From: Lewinellaceae bacterium
GTDB lineage: Bacteria; Bacteroidota; Bacteroidia; Chitinophagales; Saprospiraceae
Length of the DNA stretch: 64,000 bases
NCBI GenBank assembly: GCA_020636045.1
Contig: JACJYP010000013.1
Location: 1-64,000, forward strand
Direction of reading: 5' to 3'
The notes under the pieces are model-generated. The model did no database searches, was not told the DNA's origin, and was given only the letters and a program-made list of their open reading frames with translations. Below, in pieces: positions 33,960 to 42,658 of this stretch. The translations under genes and the position numbers were made by a program. Every line of letters begins with the position of its first letter. The stretch's first letter is position 1.

Positions 33960-35147
33960 ATGGGAAACGCTTGGGTAAACCCTAAAATCATTATCGGAAA
34001 CACAGCTTTAGGGGAATATTATTTCCGACGTCCATTCATAGAAGAAAGTATCTGGGATGAAATTCAAAAGGGCAATCACGTCTTAATTGCAGCTCCACGC
34101 AGGGTGGGAAAATCCTCCGTGATGCAAGCGATGCTTGACCGCTCTCCAGTAGACACGCGCTGCATTTTCAAAAATATCCAAGGTATTAAGTCCGAGACTG
34201 AATATTATGAGCAGTTCTATAAACTGCTGGTGCAGTGTCTCGATCGCTTCGGCAAAGGCAAGACTTGGATTCAGGGTTTTTTGGGTAGCATCAGGATCGA
34301 AGAAATCACGATGGAAGGCGTGAAATTTGGCGACAAAAAGGAGATCAATTTTGCTGAAGCCATCAAAAGCCTACTTGCCGAAATCTCCAAAAATAAAATC
34401 CGGGTTGTATTACTCCTGGATGAACTGCCTGAAGTGCTCAACTCCCTGCACAGACAAAAACGCGATTCGGAGGCCAGTCATATTCTCAACCATCTTCGCG
34501 AGTTGCGTCAGAATCCCGGCATACGCGGTCACCTGAACTTAGTATTGGCTGGCTCGGTCGGAATCCAACATGTAGTAAAAGCTATCGAAGGCCGCATTGC
34601 CGATCTCAACGATTTCAATGCTGTGCCTTTCGAGCCGCTCAGCCTGGAAGAAGCCAAAAACTATGTTGCTTGGGCAACGGATGGTGCGACGGTGCAATAC
34701 GATGCAGAACTTACGGAACACCTGCTCAATCACATCCGCCATTTCATTCCATATTTCATCAACCTGATGCTCGATGAAATCAACAAATTGGCGCGAAAAG
34801 ATAATAATCCCGTTATCACGACCAACCAGATTGACGCAGCATTTGCCTTGATTGTCAAAAACAGCGATCACTTCAAGGAATGGAAAAACCGCTTGGGCGA
34901 GTACTTTCCCACCGAACAAGCCGCTTTCCTGAATAAATTGCTGATTTGCATTGCCCATGAAGACAGTATCAGCCAGCAACGCCTTTATGATTTGGCGGTG
35001 AAACATGGCTTGCAGGATACTTATATGGAACTCGTTCGCGGACTCGAACATGATGGTTATTTACTTGAACAAGGAAACGTGTATCGCTTCGTGTCGCCCT
35101 TTTTGCAAGCATTCTGGAAACTCGACAATCCAATCTATTCAGTATGA
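33960..35147 (+). CDS. P-loop ATPase (ATPase_2/ORC-like), first gene of island pair
   Basis: A 395-residue AAA-type ATPase. Walker A APRRVGKSS lies at about 46-53 and Walker B VVLLLDELPEVL at about 150-160. A sensor-like LVLAGSVGI and a C-terminal winged-helix-like part (AFLNKLLICIAHEDSISQQRL; split by YDLAVKHGL) follow, ending FLQAFWKLDNPIYSV. The GxRRVGK form of Walker A is typical of the archaeal-type ATPase/STAND-like family. The start is MGNAWVNPK at 33960. The sequence is clearly more AT-rich than the flanks (24 of the 60 bases 33961-34020 are G or C). Its stop overlaps the next start as ATGA, so the two proteins are made together. Role unknown; conflict or defence function is an inference. 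Confidence 0.8.
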   Translation: MGNAWVNPKIIIGNTALGEYYFRRPFIEESIWDEIQKGNHVLIAAPRRVGKSSVMQAMLDRSPVDTRCIFKNIQGIKSETEYYEQFYKLLVQCLDRFGKGKTWIQGFLGSIRIEEITMEGVKFGDKKEINFAEAIKSLLAEISKNKIRVVLLLDELPEVLNSLHRQKRDSEASHILNHLRELRQNPGIRGHLNLVLAGSVGIQHVVKAIEGRIADLNDFNAVPFEPLSLEEAKNYVAWATDGATVQYDAELTEHLLNHIRHFIPYFINLMLDEINKLARKDNNPVITTNQIDAAFALIVKNSDHFKEWKNRLGEYFPTEQAAFLNKLLICIAHEDSISQQRLYDLAVKHGLQDTYMELVRGLEHDGYLLEQGNVYRFVSPFLQAFWKLDNPIYSV

Positions 35148-37866
35148 GCACATCAACTATTTCTCAGAAAAACGACCCCAGTTGGTTTATCGACCGGCTG
35201 ACACTGTACCAGAATGCGAACAGCAGCCCGGAGGCGGTGAAGCGCAATTTCCTGATCCGCATCGCGGAATTTGATCTCATCGTCGCGGATTTGCGCAACA
35301 AGAAAAAAGGCGACCCGGTGCAGCATGAACTCATTCTGGGTCGTCGGGGCAGTGGAAAATCCACCCTGCTGCGACGCATCCAGATCGAGATAGACGAGCA
35401 GCCAGACCTGGCGGAAAAGTACATTGCCATCAATCTGGCCGAGGAACAAAACGCTATTTACCGTCTTTCCGATCTTTGGTTCGAGGTGCTGGAAGAACTC
35501 AGCATCCGTTTCAAAAAAAACCCAGACCTGCGCACCTTCGACAGTTTTGAGAACAATCAGGCTTACACACGCTACCTCTACGGGAAGATTCACCATCTCT
35601 TGCAGGAAGTTGGCAAACGGGCCGTACTGCTTTTGGACAATCTTGACCGCATTCTGGAAAATTTCAGCGACGACGCACACCTCCTGCGCGAAACCCTGCT
35701 CAACTACCCCGATATCCAGATCATAGGCGGCAGCACGCGCATGAACGAACACTTCTGGCGCTACGATCAGCCATTCTATGATTTCTTTCGTCGGCACCGC
35801 TTGGAAGGATTAAGTTTTGACGAAATACACCTGCTTCTTAACCACTGGGCTGTCGAGATGGATCTCCCCCTACTGCACGATTATGCCTTGCGCCACCGCG
35901 GGCGCATTGAGGCCATCCGAATCTTGACCGATGGCCTGCCTCGCGCACTGCAATATTTTATCCAGGTGCTGCTTCACGACTCCGATCTCTATGGATTCGA
36001 TTATCTGAAAAAAGTGATGGACAAGGCAACCCCCCTGTACCAAGAACGACTCAACAACCTCACTGCCCCCCAGCGCAAGATTGTGCAGGAAATAGCTTTC
36101 ATCTGGGAAGCCTCACCCACTAAAACACTAGTGGAAAAATGCCGCATGGAAAGCAAACTGATTGCTTCCTTTCTGAAACAACTGGATCACTTCGGCATCG
36201 TGGAAACCATACCGACCGGTAAGAAAAACCATCTCTACCGCCTCGCCGAGCGGTTTTTCAATATGTGGCTCATCGTCACGCAGGGGAATCCCGACCAAAA
36301 ACGCCGGGCCAAATATCTCACATTGTTTCTGGAAGGTTGGTATGACGCGCAGGAACTCCGCGACTTGGCCCGGCAGCACCTCGGCGACTTGCAAAGCGGG
36401 AAACTGTCTTACGACAAGGCCATGGTCCTGAGCAAGGGCCTTTCGCAGTCCCGCTTTATTAGTGTGAAAGACCGGGATGCACTAATTAACTACACGCTCG
36501 AGCTCGACCCGGAGGGAGCCGGGGACTGCGAATTACCAAGGAAGTTTAGTGAGATTTCAGCGGAAGGAGAAATGTACTTTAGGCAAGGCCAATTCGGGAA
36601 AGCCCTAGATGTATTGAATGAGATCGAAAATGAAGAGGATGGAATCAAATTTAACCTACAGGGCCTCTGTTATTACGGTTTGCATAGATGGGAAGAGGCA
36701 GAAACTTATTTCTTAAACGCCAGAGAAAAAGGCCATGTGGGCGCGCTCTACAATCTGGCAGTTTTGTATGCTAATCAGGGCAAGTCGGCCGAAGCAGAAA
36801 CCTGTTTTCTGCAAGCCATCGAAAAAGGGAGTGTGAGGGCGCGCTGTACAATCTGGCAAATTTATATGCCGATCAGGGCAAGTCGGCCCAAGCGGAAACC
36901 TATTTTCTGCAAGCCATCGAAAAAGGGAACTTGGACGCGCTGTACAATCTGGCAAATTTATATGCCGATCAAGGTAAGTCGGCCCAAGCGGAAACTTATT
37001 ATTTGCAAGCCATCGAAAAAGGAGATGCAGGCGCGCTGAACAATCTGGCAATTTTATATGCCAATCAGGGCAAGTCGGCACAAGCGGAAACCTATTTTCT
37101 GCAAGCCATCGAAAAAGGGAACTTGGACGCGCTGTACAATCTGGCAAATTTATATGCCAATCAGGGTAAGTCGGCACAAGCGGAAACCTATTATCTCCAA
37201 GCCATCGAAAAAGGGAACTTGGACGCGCTGTACAATCTGGCAAATTTATATACCAATCAGGGTAAGTCGGCACAAGCGGAAACCTATTATCTCCAAGCCA
37301 TCGAAAAAGGGAACTTGGACGCGCTAAACAATCTGGCAATTTTATATACCAATCAGGGCAAGTCGACCCAAGCGGAAACCTATTATCTCCAAGCCATCGA
37401 AAAAGGGAACTTGGGCGCGCTGAACAATCTGGCAGTTTTGTACTACAATCAAAACACCCAACCAGCAAAAGCCTTGCAATACATCAGGCAATATTGGAAA
37501 GAAACCAAAGACGAAAGTCTTCTGGGTAATTTGCTCATCATTGAAATCTGGAATGGCATATTTGAGGACTTGTCGAAAAAAACAGAACAGTTCCTCCAAG
37601 CCGTGAGCGACAAGAATTTGAGCGAGTTTTTGACCGACTTGCTCCATCAAAGACAAGTACAAACCGTACTAAACCTTTTCAAATCGGAGCAGTATGGCAA
37701 GTCGCTGCACGAGCGGTACGAACTGCTACACTACGCCACGCTGATTCTCGCAGGCCATACTGAGGACAATCTAATGCTGCGTATCCCACCGGAGGTGCTG
37801 CCCACGGTGCAAGATATTGTGGCGAAAGTGCAGGAGAAGCAGGCATTTTATGCCCGGGAAAACTGA
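35144..37866 (+). pseudogene. P-loop ATPase with TPR/Sel1-like repeat array, frameshifted
   Basis: Reconstructed as about 906 residues. Walker A GRRGSGKST (about 66-74) and Walker B AVLLLDNLDRIL (about 160-171) sit in an ATPase domain to about 280, followed by a winged-helix region. From about residue 530 come 32-residue TPR-like repeats (GALYNLAxLYANQGKSAxAETYxLQAIEKG), encoded by 96-bp units. After the first unit two extra bases (between 36832 and 36840) shift the frame. The original frame then reads nonsense to 37039, while units 2-8 and a unique tail of about 115 residues continue in another frame to 37866. It may be a pseudogene, a phase-variable gene or an assembly artefact in the repeats. 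Its start overlaps the preceding ATPase stop. Confidence 0.75.
36743..37512 (+). repeat. Array of eight 96-bp tandem coding repeats
   Basis: Units start at 36743, 36841, 36937, 37033, 37129, 37225, 37321 and 37417, each beginning GCGCT(G/C)(T/A)ACAATCTGGCA. Spacing is exactly 96 bp except for 98 bp between the first two. Units are nearly identical in DNA, which points to recent expansion by unequal exchange or slippage. Confidence 0.9.
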
Positions 37867-38086
37867 ATTCCGTTCGGAATGTGAACTACCATTCAATCTC
37901 GTGCTACGCGAATGGAACAACATACCAACAAACGAAAAGCAATATCTGCCAACTTGCAAACGCCTGCGCAACAGCGCTTGTCGCACTTTTTGATCAAAAT
38001 ATCCAATGGATGAAACGTATCGCTTTTGCCTGACGCGATATTATCCAGGTCTTTAATTCATACAAATTCGCCAAATCCTGATAAAG

Positions 38087-38155
38087 TTGGTTTGACAATT
38101 CTACGATGTGGGTCACTTCAAGGGCTTTTCAGACATCGCGCTGAAAAGCCTTTTT
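38087..38155 (+). repeat. Decayed copy of tRNA-Leu 3' end and terminator (att-like)
   Basis: GGTTTGAC (38089-38096), then GTGGGTCACTT (38108-38118), then a terminator GGCTTTTCAG (38123-38132)/CTGAAAAGCC (38141-38150)+T5. These parallel GGTTCGAC, GTGGTCACCTT and GGACTTTTCAG/CTGAAAAGTCC in the real tRNA-Leu region in the same order. The match is imperfect, so the homology is proposed and not certain. Confidence 0.45.
38123..38155 (+). terminator. Intrinsic terminator at right side of ATPase island
   Basis: GGCTTTTCAG (38123-38132) pairs with CTGAAAAGCC (38141-38150), followed by TTTTT. Confidence 0.8.
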
Positions 38156-38163
38156 CTATCTTT

Positions 38164-38289
38164 TCAAAACGGTATTGCAGAAATCAACCGGCGGTTCGAG
38201 TTTTGTTCGCGCACCATGCCGGTCTGGACCTGGGCGAATAAAGGGCTGCAGAAAACAAAGAAAACGAAGAGGGAGAGATTGTTTTTCAT
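38164..38289 (-). pseudogene. Truncated 5' fragment of the TPR protein gene
   Basis: The 41-codon reading MKNNLSLFVFFVFCSPLFAQ then VQTG-VREQNSNRR matches the first 33 or so residues of the protein encoded at 38351-40636 almost exactly, at DNA level too. After NRR the similarity stops and the frame soon ends. It is a remnant of a tandem paralogue whose body has been lost, next to the island edge. Confidence 0.85.
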
Positions 38290-38350
38290 AGTGCGTGTAG
38301 ATTTTTGCGGGGTACTTTCGTCAATGCATGTCGAATACTCCTTCATGCTC

Positions 38351-40636
38351 TCACTTTACCGAATCGAGGGCGTCTTGCGCCCATTGAACACCATTCCTGT
38401 ACTCCGATACGGTGGGATATGCCTCCGACAATTCTTTACAAAGCTGGTAACAATGCTGAAAGGACTCCGTTGCCTTTGGCTTATCTCCTTTTTTGTCCCG
38501 GTAAAAAATACCCGCTCTCAAGTATGCAATAGCAAGTTTGTATTTGAAGTCCCTGTTTTGAGGGGCTGCCTCATACAGATATTTTGACTGTTTTATATCC
38601 TGATCATAAAAATAATCGGCTTTATCTGCATTGCCCAGTGACATATGTATGTAGCCGAGCGCAGCACAGGTACTTGCCAGCCCCCCCCTGAACCCAATAT
38701 TGGAAGGAACGGCCTCACATAGTTCCAGGTACAACCGGTTGCACTGTTCCTGGTAAATCAGGGCTGTGTCCCAGCGCCCCAGCTTCATGTACATCACACC
38801 AACGGTATTATAAGAATGTGCCAGGGTCCCTCTGAACTCCATATTTTGAGGATCGGTCTCGCATAATTCCCGATACAATTGATTGTATCGTCCGAAATAA
38901 GTCAATGACTGATCCAGATTGCCCAGCGATTGGTACGCAGAACCGATATTACCGGATGCTATAGCCAGGGATCTTTTGAAAAACACATTTTGCGGATAAT
39001 CTTCCGATAACTCCTTCGCAATCTGATAGTTTAACTCATAAAAACGCAGGGCGGCATCCAATTGCCCGGTTTTCTCGTATAAATGCCCCAGTTTTGAATA
39101 GGAGACGGACAAGCCGTGTTTGAATGTAACGTTTTGAGAATTGGAAGCATACAGTTCTTTGAACAACTGATTGCATTGTTCAAAGACAGCGGCGGCCATA
39201 TCCGGGTTGCCCAGCAATTGATATGCATCACCGAGCCTCTCATAAGAAGAAGCCAGCAGGCTTGTAATATCCACCTTTTGTGGATGAGCGTCGTGTAGCT
39301 CCCTGACCAGCTGATTGTATTGCCTGTAATAAGCCAATGCGCTATTAACATCATTCGATACTTGCAGATCCCCCAGCCGGAGGCAGGAAACGGCATAGGC
39401 GCTTTTGATATTCGCATCTTGAGGATTGTACTCGTACAGCTCTTTACTCAACTGATTGTCTCGTTCAAAAAATGACAGTGCCTTGTCCAAATCGCCCAAT
39501 GCTTTATAGGCATTGCCAAGTTTGTCATTGGCAACGGAAAAAGTTCGCTTGTAAAAAGTATTGGAAGGGTTTTGTTCGTACATGTTCTCGTACAACCGGT
39601 AGTACCTGGTGCAGGCTTCAAGTGCCTCGGGAAGGTTGCCAGTGATCGTGTAAAGTTCGCCGATGGAGGCATAAGCATCGGCTTGCTGAAATTCACTTGA
39701 TTGCGGGTGGGCTATCACAAGACGCCAGGTGCGTTTGGCTTTATCGTAGCGGTGTTGAGTTTCGTAAAACCGGGCGGCTTCTTGCAGGATTTCGAGGTTG
39801 GTGCTATCCAAGAGCAGCAGTTGGTCGTACAACGCTTCCGCCTTGTCAAATTCGAAGCTGAGAAGATAAGTCTGGGCTTGCAGTTTCAGGGCCTTGATGT
39901 CTTGCTGAATACCCGCTTCGTTGTCGGCCTGCTGTTGGGCTATTTCGGCTGCCGCGCCCGCTATGCGCCTGCGCTCCTGCAGGCGCCGGTCGGTGCGCCC
40001 GATGAGGTCCGCGCCTTCGAGTTTTTTCTTGCAGCCTTCGATATCGCCTGCCTCGAAAAGTTCAAGCGCTTCGCGGTACAAAGCATCCACGTCGTCGAAG
40101 TTGACGCGCGCGAACTGCTCGGCAAGGGCATCGAGCGATGCTTTCTGCCGCTCGTATTGCTCCTGCAAGGTCGTGAGCTGATCTTCATACTTGTCCTGCG
40201 TGATCTTCGCCTGCTGAATCTGGGCTTGCAGGGCTTTCTTTTCCTTGTTGAAACCCGCCCGCAGCGCCGCGTCCGACACGCCGTAATATTTCTTTTTGGC
40301 GGCATCGAGCACCCCCGCCTTTGCCAGGATGATGTCTTCGCCCAGGCGCTCGGTACTGCTCAGCTTGAGTATCTCGAGGTCTTTACCGTTGACGATCTCG
40401 TAGCCCGCCTTTTTGATCTCGGAGAAAAAGATCAGGTCGCCGGCTTTTTTGCCCTGAAATACCAGGCGGAAGTTGCCGTTATCGTCGGTTGTCGTCGGCA
40501 CGGCATCGGAGAAACTGACCTGCACGCCGCCGACAGGCCGGCGGTTCGAGTTTTGTTCGCGCACGGTGCCGGTCTGGACCTGGGCGAACAAAGGGCTGCA
40601 GAAAATGCAAAACAGGAGGAGGGAGGTGTTTTTCAT
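38351..40636 (-). CDS. Secreted TPR-repeat protein with carboxypeptidase-regulatory-like domain
   Basis: A 761-residue exported protein: signal peptide (LLLFCIFCSPLFAQ), an N-terminal CarboxypepD_reg-like beta-sandwich (about 22-110; RPVGGVQVSFSDAVPTTTDDNG), a coiled coil (about 125-180), and then a long series of TPR units with recurring LGxAYxxLGxLDxAL and YPQNxxFKxxLAxxxxxLG text to the end. TPR units this regular usually form a superhelical binding surface. It follows the EAD11-membrane protein gene by 47 bp on the same strand, and both carry carboxypeptidase-regulatory-like modules, so they probably work together across the inner membrane. Partner and signal are unknown. Confidence 0.85.
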   Translation of the reverse strand: MKNTSLLLFCIFCSPLFAQVQTGTVREQNSNRRPVGGVQVSFSDAVPTTTDDNGNFRLVFQGKKAGDLIFFSEIKKAGYEIVNGKDLEILKLSSTERLGEDIILAKAGVLDAAKKKYYGVSDAALRAGFNKEKKALQAQIQQAKITQDKYEDQLTTLQEQYERQKASLDALAEQFARVNFDDVDALYREALELFEAGDIEGCKKKLEGADLIGRTDRRLQERRRIAGAAAEIAQQQADNEAGIQQDIKALKLQAQTYLLSFEFDKAEALYDQLLLLDSTNLEILQEAARFYETQHRYDKAKRTWRLVIAHPQSSEFQQADAYASIGELYTITGNLPEALEACTRYYRLYENMYEQNPSNTFYKRTFSVANDKLGNAYKALGDLDKALSFFERDNQLSKELYEYNPQDANIKSAYAVSCLRLGDLQVSNDVNSALAYYRQYNQLVRELHDAHPQKVDITSLLASSYERLGDAYQLLGNPDMAAAVFEQCNQLFKELYASNSQNVTFKHGLSVSYSKLGHLYEKTGQLDAALRFYELNYQIAKELSEDYPQNVFFKRSLAIASGNIGSAYQSLGNLDQSLTYFGRYNQLYRELCETDPQNMEFRGTLAHSYNTVGVMYMKLGRWDTALIYQEQCNRLYLELCEAVPSNIGFRGGLASTCAALGYIHMSLGNADKADYFYDQDIKQSKYLYEAAPQNRDFKYKLAIAYLRAGIFYRDKKGDKPKATESFQHCYQLCKELSEAYPTVSEYRNGVQWAQDALDSVK

Positions 40637-40683
40637 AATGGTATATTGGTATTAAACATGATACTTTCCAAAAATCGTCGCGG

Positions 40684-41682
40684 CTATTGGCGGTCCAGCA
40701 TCAGCCGGACCGGTTCGCCAGGAATGACAGGTGTGGTGATCGACTTCGATGCAAAGCCTTGCCTGAAAATATCGAGGCGCTGGCTGCTGCGCTGGTGTTC
40801 GAAAGGAATGTCGAGCGTGAATGCGCCCGAAGCGTCGGTCAGGGCCGAGCAGCAGGCCATGGCAATTTTCACCCCTTCCAGGGGGTTGCCCGCATCGTCG
40901 GAAATAAAACCCGTGATCTTTGCCAGGTCATTATTCCGGCGAACAGGCAGCACGATCTTGTCGTTGTCGAGGGTGAAAGTGGTATCCACATCGGCAAAAC
41001 CTTTTGCCTCGTAGCGCAGCCGCAGTTCCTCGCCTTTGAAGTTCGCGGGAATGCCTTCGAACAGGGCCTCGGAAGCCGCGCCGGCTGTTTTGGACTCTGA
41101 TTTTGCGCCGTAAGTAAGCGTGAGTTCTCCGTTGGGATCGGGCAATTCGGCATTGGGCGTGCGGTTTTCCACGCGGACTTTGAGGCTGAGCGGCCGCTGC
41201 ATTTCCTGCAGGCGATACCAGACAAAAGCCCCGGCAATCGCCAGTACGGGCACCAAAAAGTAGAGAAAAACCCGCAGGCGGCGACTCGTGTCGCTTTCGG
41301 TATTGATGGTACGATCGCCGATCTGCACATCTCCTCCCCCCGAAGTGATGGTGGAGCCGATGAGGACGTTCTTGCTGTTTACGATCGAAATGGCCTGTTC
41401 CATTTCTTTCCGCACCACCTCCTGCGCCCCCTGTTTTTCAATCTCACGGAGCAGATCGAGCAAACCGGCCCGGATCTGGTTCTGGGTCAGGTTGGCTTCG
41501 GCGTGGCTGACCAGGCCCAGGCGTATCTGCCGGCGGATATCTTCGAACCGCGCGGACTGTACAAGGGCTTCATTCAATCTGGGGCTGTTTTCAAGCAGGA
41601 TCCGGAGTTTTCCCAAAGCCGCTTCCAGTTCGTCCTGCGCAATGAGGTTGCGGATCTCGTCAATAAATTGGTTCGTAGTCAT
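40684..41682 (-). CDS. EAD11-containing single-pass membrane protein
   Basis: A 332-residue protein. Residues 1-85 match effector-associated domain 11 (LIAQDELEAALGKL; NSPRLNEALVQSARFEDIRR; GLVSHAEANLTQNQIRAGLL; DLLREIE). EADs are small adaptor domains of bacterial conflict and signalling networks. They bring a sensor together with effectors that carry the same EAD. A linker with the frequent VLIGSTITSGGGDVQIGD sequence follows, then a membrane helix (about 136-156). The extracytoplasmic half has an Ig-like stretch and a CarboxypepD_reg-like domain (ITGFISDDAGNPLEGVKIA). It is cytoplasmic-adaptor-to-periplasm in topology and heads a two-gene operon with the TPR protein. No EAD11 effector is in the window. 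Confidence 0.82.
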   Translation of the reverse strand: MTTNQFIDEIRNLIAQDELEAALGKLRILLENSPRLNEALVQSARFEDIRRQIRLGLVSHAEANLTQNQIRAGLLDLLREIEKQGAQEVVRKEMEQAISIVNSKNVLIGSTITSGGGDVQIGDRTINTESDTSRRLRVFLYFLVPVLAIAGAFVWYRLQEMQRPLSLKVRVENRTPNAELPDPNGELTLTYGAKSESKTAGAASEALFEGIPANFKGEELRLRYEAKGFADVDTTFTLDNDKIVLPVRRNNDLAKITGFISDDAGNPLEGVKIAMACCSALTDASGAFTLDIPFEHQRSSQRLDIFRQGFASKSITTPVIPGEPVRLMLDRQ

Positions 41683-41959
41683 GTTGTTATCTTAGTTGTT
41701 ATATGTAAACATCATGGCATGGCTACCGGTGTTCACCGGCGTCATTTTTTCATTTGGCTTCCCTTTCCAATACATCACAGGAAGCGATCGCAGGCGCTGC
41801 TGCGCCGCTAAAAACCGGCAATCCGCATAGCTGCCGGTTGAGTTTCACGATGCGGCAAATGTCGCATGCCAAACGACAAAAGTAACTCTGTTAACTATTG
41901 CGGTCAATACCTGGTATAAAATAACCGGCAATCGGCATATGTTGCCCCGGGCAGCGCAA

Positions 41960-42033
41960 ATATTCCCGTTGGGGAATTCCCGTTTATAGCATACAAGAAA
42001 CAAGATCGTATGCAACCCCGCTCAGGGGTTAGA
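41960..42033 (-). repeat. Dispersed palindromic element, copy 1
   Basis: ATTCCC-GTTG-GGGAAT hairpin, then TTTATAGCATACAAGAAACA, then ACCCC-GCTC-AGGGGTT. Read on the minus strand it matches the element at 49726-49792 closely (GGGGTTGC, TTGTT-CTTGTATGCTATAAA, GGAATTCCC-GGGAAT). Confidence 0.7.
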
Positions 42034-42111
42034 AATATAGAAACGACATTATACTAGAAACAGGCCGCAGAATCGCGCCGGAGACGAATAAGGGTTCACA
42101 CGTTGTTGACG

Positions 42112-42405
42112 AAAGAACAAAGGCAACGGTTGTAAAAACACAAACGTGTGTCAAAAGAACAAAGACAACGGTTGAAAGAACACAAACACGTGTTAAAAGA
42201 ACAAAGACAACGGATAAAAGAACACGAACGCGTGTCAAAAGAACAAGGGCAACGGTTGAAAGAACACAAACGTGTGTCAAAAGAACAAAGGCAACGGTTG
42301 AAAGAACACGAACGCGTGTTAAAAGAACAAGGACAACGGTTGAAAGAACACAAACGCGTGTTAAAAGAACAAAGACAACGGTTCAAAGAACACAAACGCG
42401 TGTCA
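42112..42405. repeat. 42-bp minisatellite, seven units
   Basis: AGAACAA(A/G)G(A/G)CAACGG recurs at 42114, 42156, 42198, 42240, 42282, 42324 and 42366, exactly 42 bp apart. Each unit is two diverged 21-bp halves sharing AAAGAACA, one ending in CAACGGTTG and one in an AC(A/G)(C/T)GTGT core. Because 42 is divisible by three, frames on both strands stay open through it; coding is not supported. Confidence 0.9.
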
Positions 42406-42410
42406 GGTAA

Positions 42411-42506
42411 CGCGGCGTTTACGCCGCCCGGGTCAAGGCCATTTATGGCCGTAACGCGCGACAGTCGGTCATAAATGACCTCCAACAAGGCGGCGTAAAC
42501 GCCGCG
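42411..42506. repeat. 96-bp nested perfect palindrome
   Basis: CGCGGCGTTTACGCCGCC (42411-42428) and its exact complement (42489-42506) enclose two hairpins, GGCCATTTATGGCC (42437-42450) and GGTCATAAATGACC (42467-42480), which also complement each other. The whole could form a cruciform or a long RNA hairpin. Confidence 0.85.
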
Positions 42507-42658
42507 CTACCACAAAGGAATCCCCTAAAGGGAATGAATATCGGGGTGCGTGCGGATTGCCATGTTTGTTATCTCCGCAAATCGCTGATTGACAAGCGGC
42601 TGTCGGCCCCAAAACGCTCATTTACCCAGGACTGAAAAGTTCGCAAAAACCGCCCGCA

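Larger units (their letters stand above)
37867..38350. other. 484-bp intergenic region with tRNA remnant and truncated paralogue
   Basis: Up to about 38085 I see only a small ATTCCG/CGGAAT hairpin right after the ATPase stop. Beyond that lie a sequence resembling the 3' end of tRNA-Leu plus its terminator, and a minus-strand fragment of the TPR protein gene. Confidence 0.6.
41683..42658. other. 976-bp intergenic region rich in repeats
   Basis: There is no credible gene. It holds an ACCGGTG/CACCGG hairpin near 41730, a direct repeat AACCGGCAATC(C/G)GCATA at 41813-41829 and 41923-41939 (16 of 17 bases identical), a dispersed palindromic element (41960-42033), a 42-bp minisatellite (42112-42405), a 96-bp nested palindrome (42411-42506) and part of another ATCCC/GGGAAT hairpin near 42519-42535. 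Confidence 0.75.

Noticed and set aside
36743..37512. CRISPR or intergenic satellite
   Set aside because: The 96-bp units keep a TPR-like reading frame throughout and have no spacers.
36931..37866. Independent TPR gene starting at 36931
   Set aside because: Its start lies inside the repeat array and the frame is open from unit two. It is the shifted continuation of the upstream ATPase gene.
33720..38100. Integrase or transposase within the tRNA-Leu island
   Set aside because: I looked for tyrosine-recombinase, serine-recombinase and DDE-type motifs in all frames listed and found none.
42112..42405. CRISPR array
   Set aside because: Units are contiguous with no variable spacers, and no cas genes are present.
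42148..42474. Open frame of 108 codons with a 14-residue charged repeat
   Set aside because: It has no ATG. Openness follows from a 42-bp tandem unit that lacks stops in several frames on both strands, and the tail runs into palindromic DNA.
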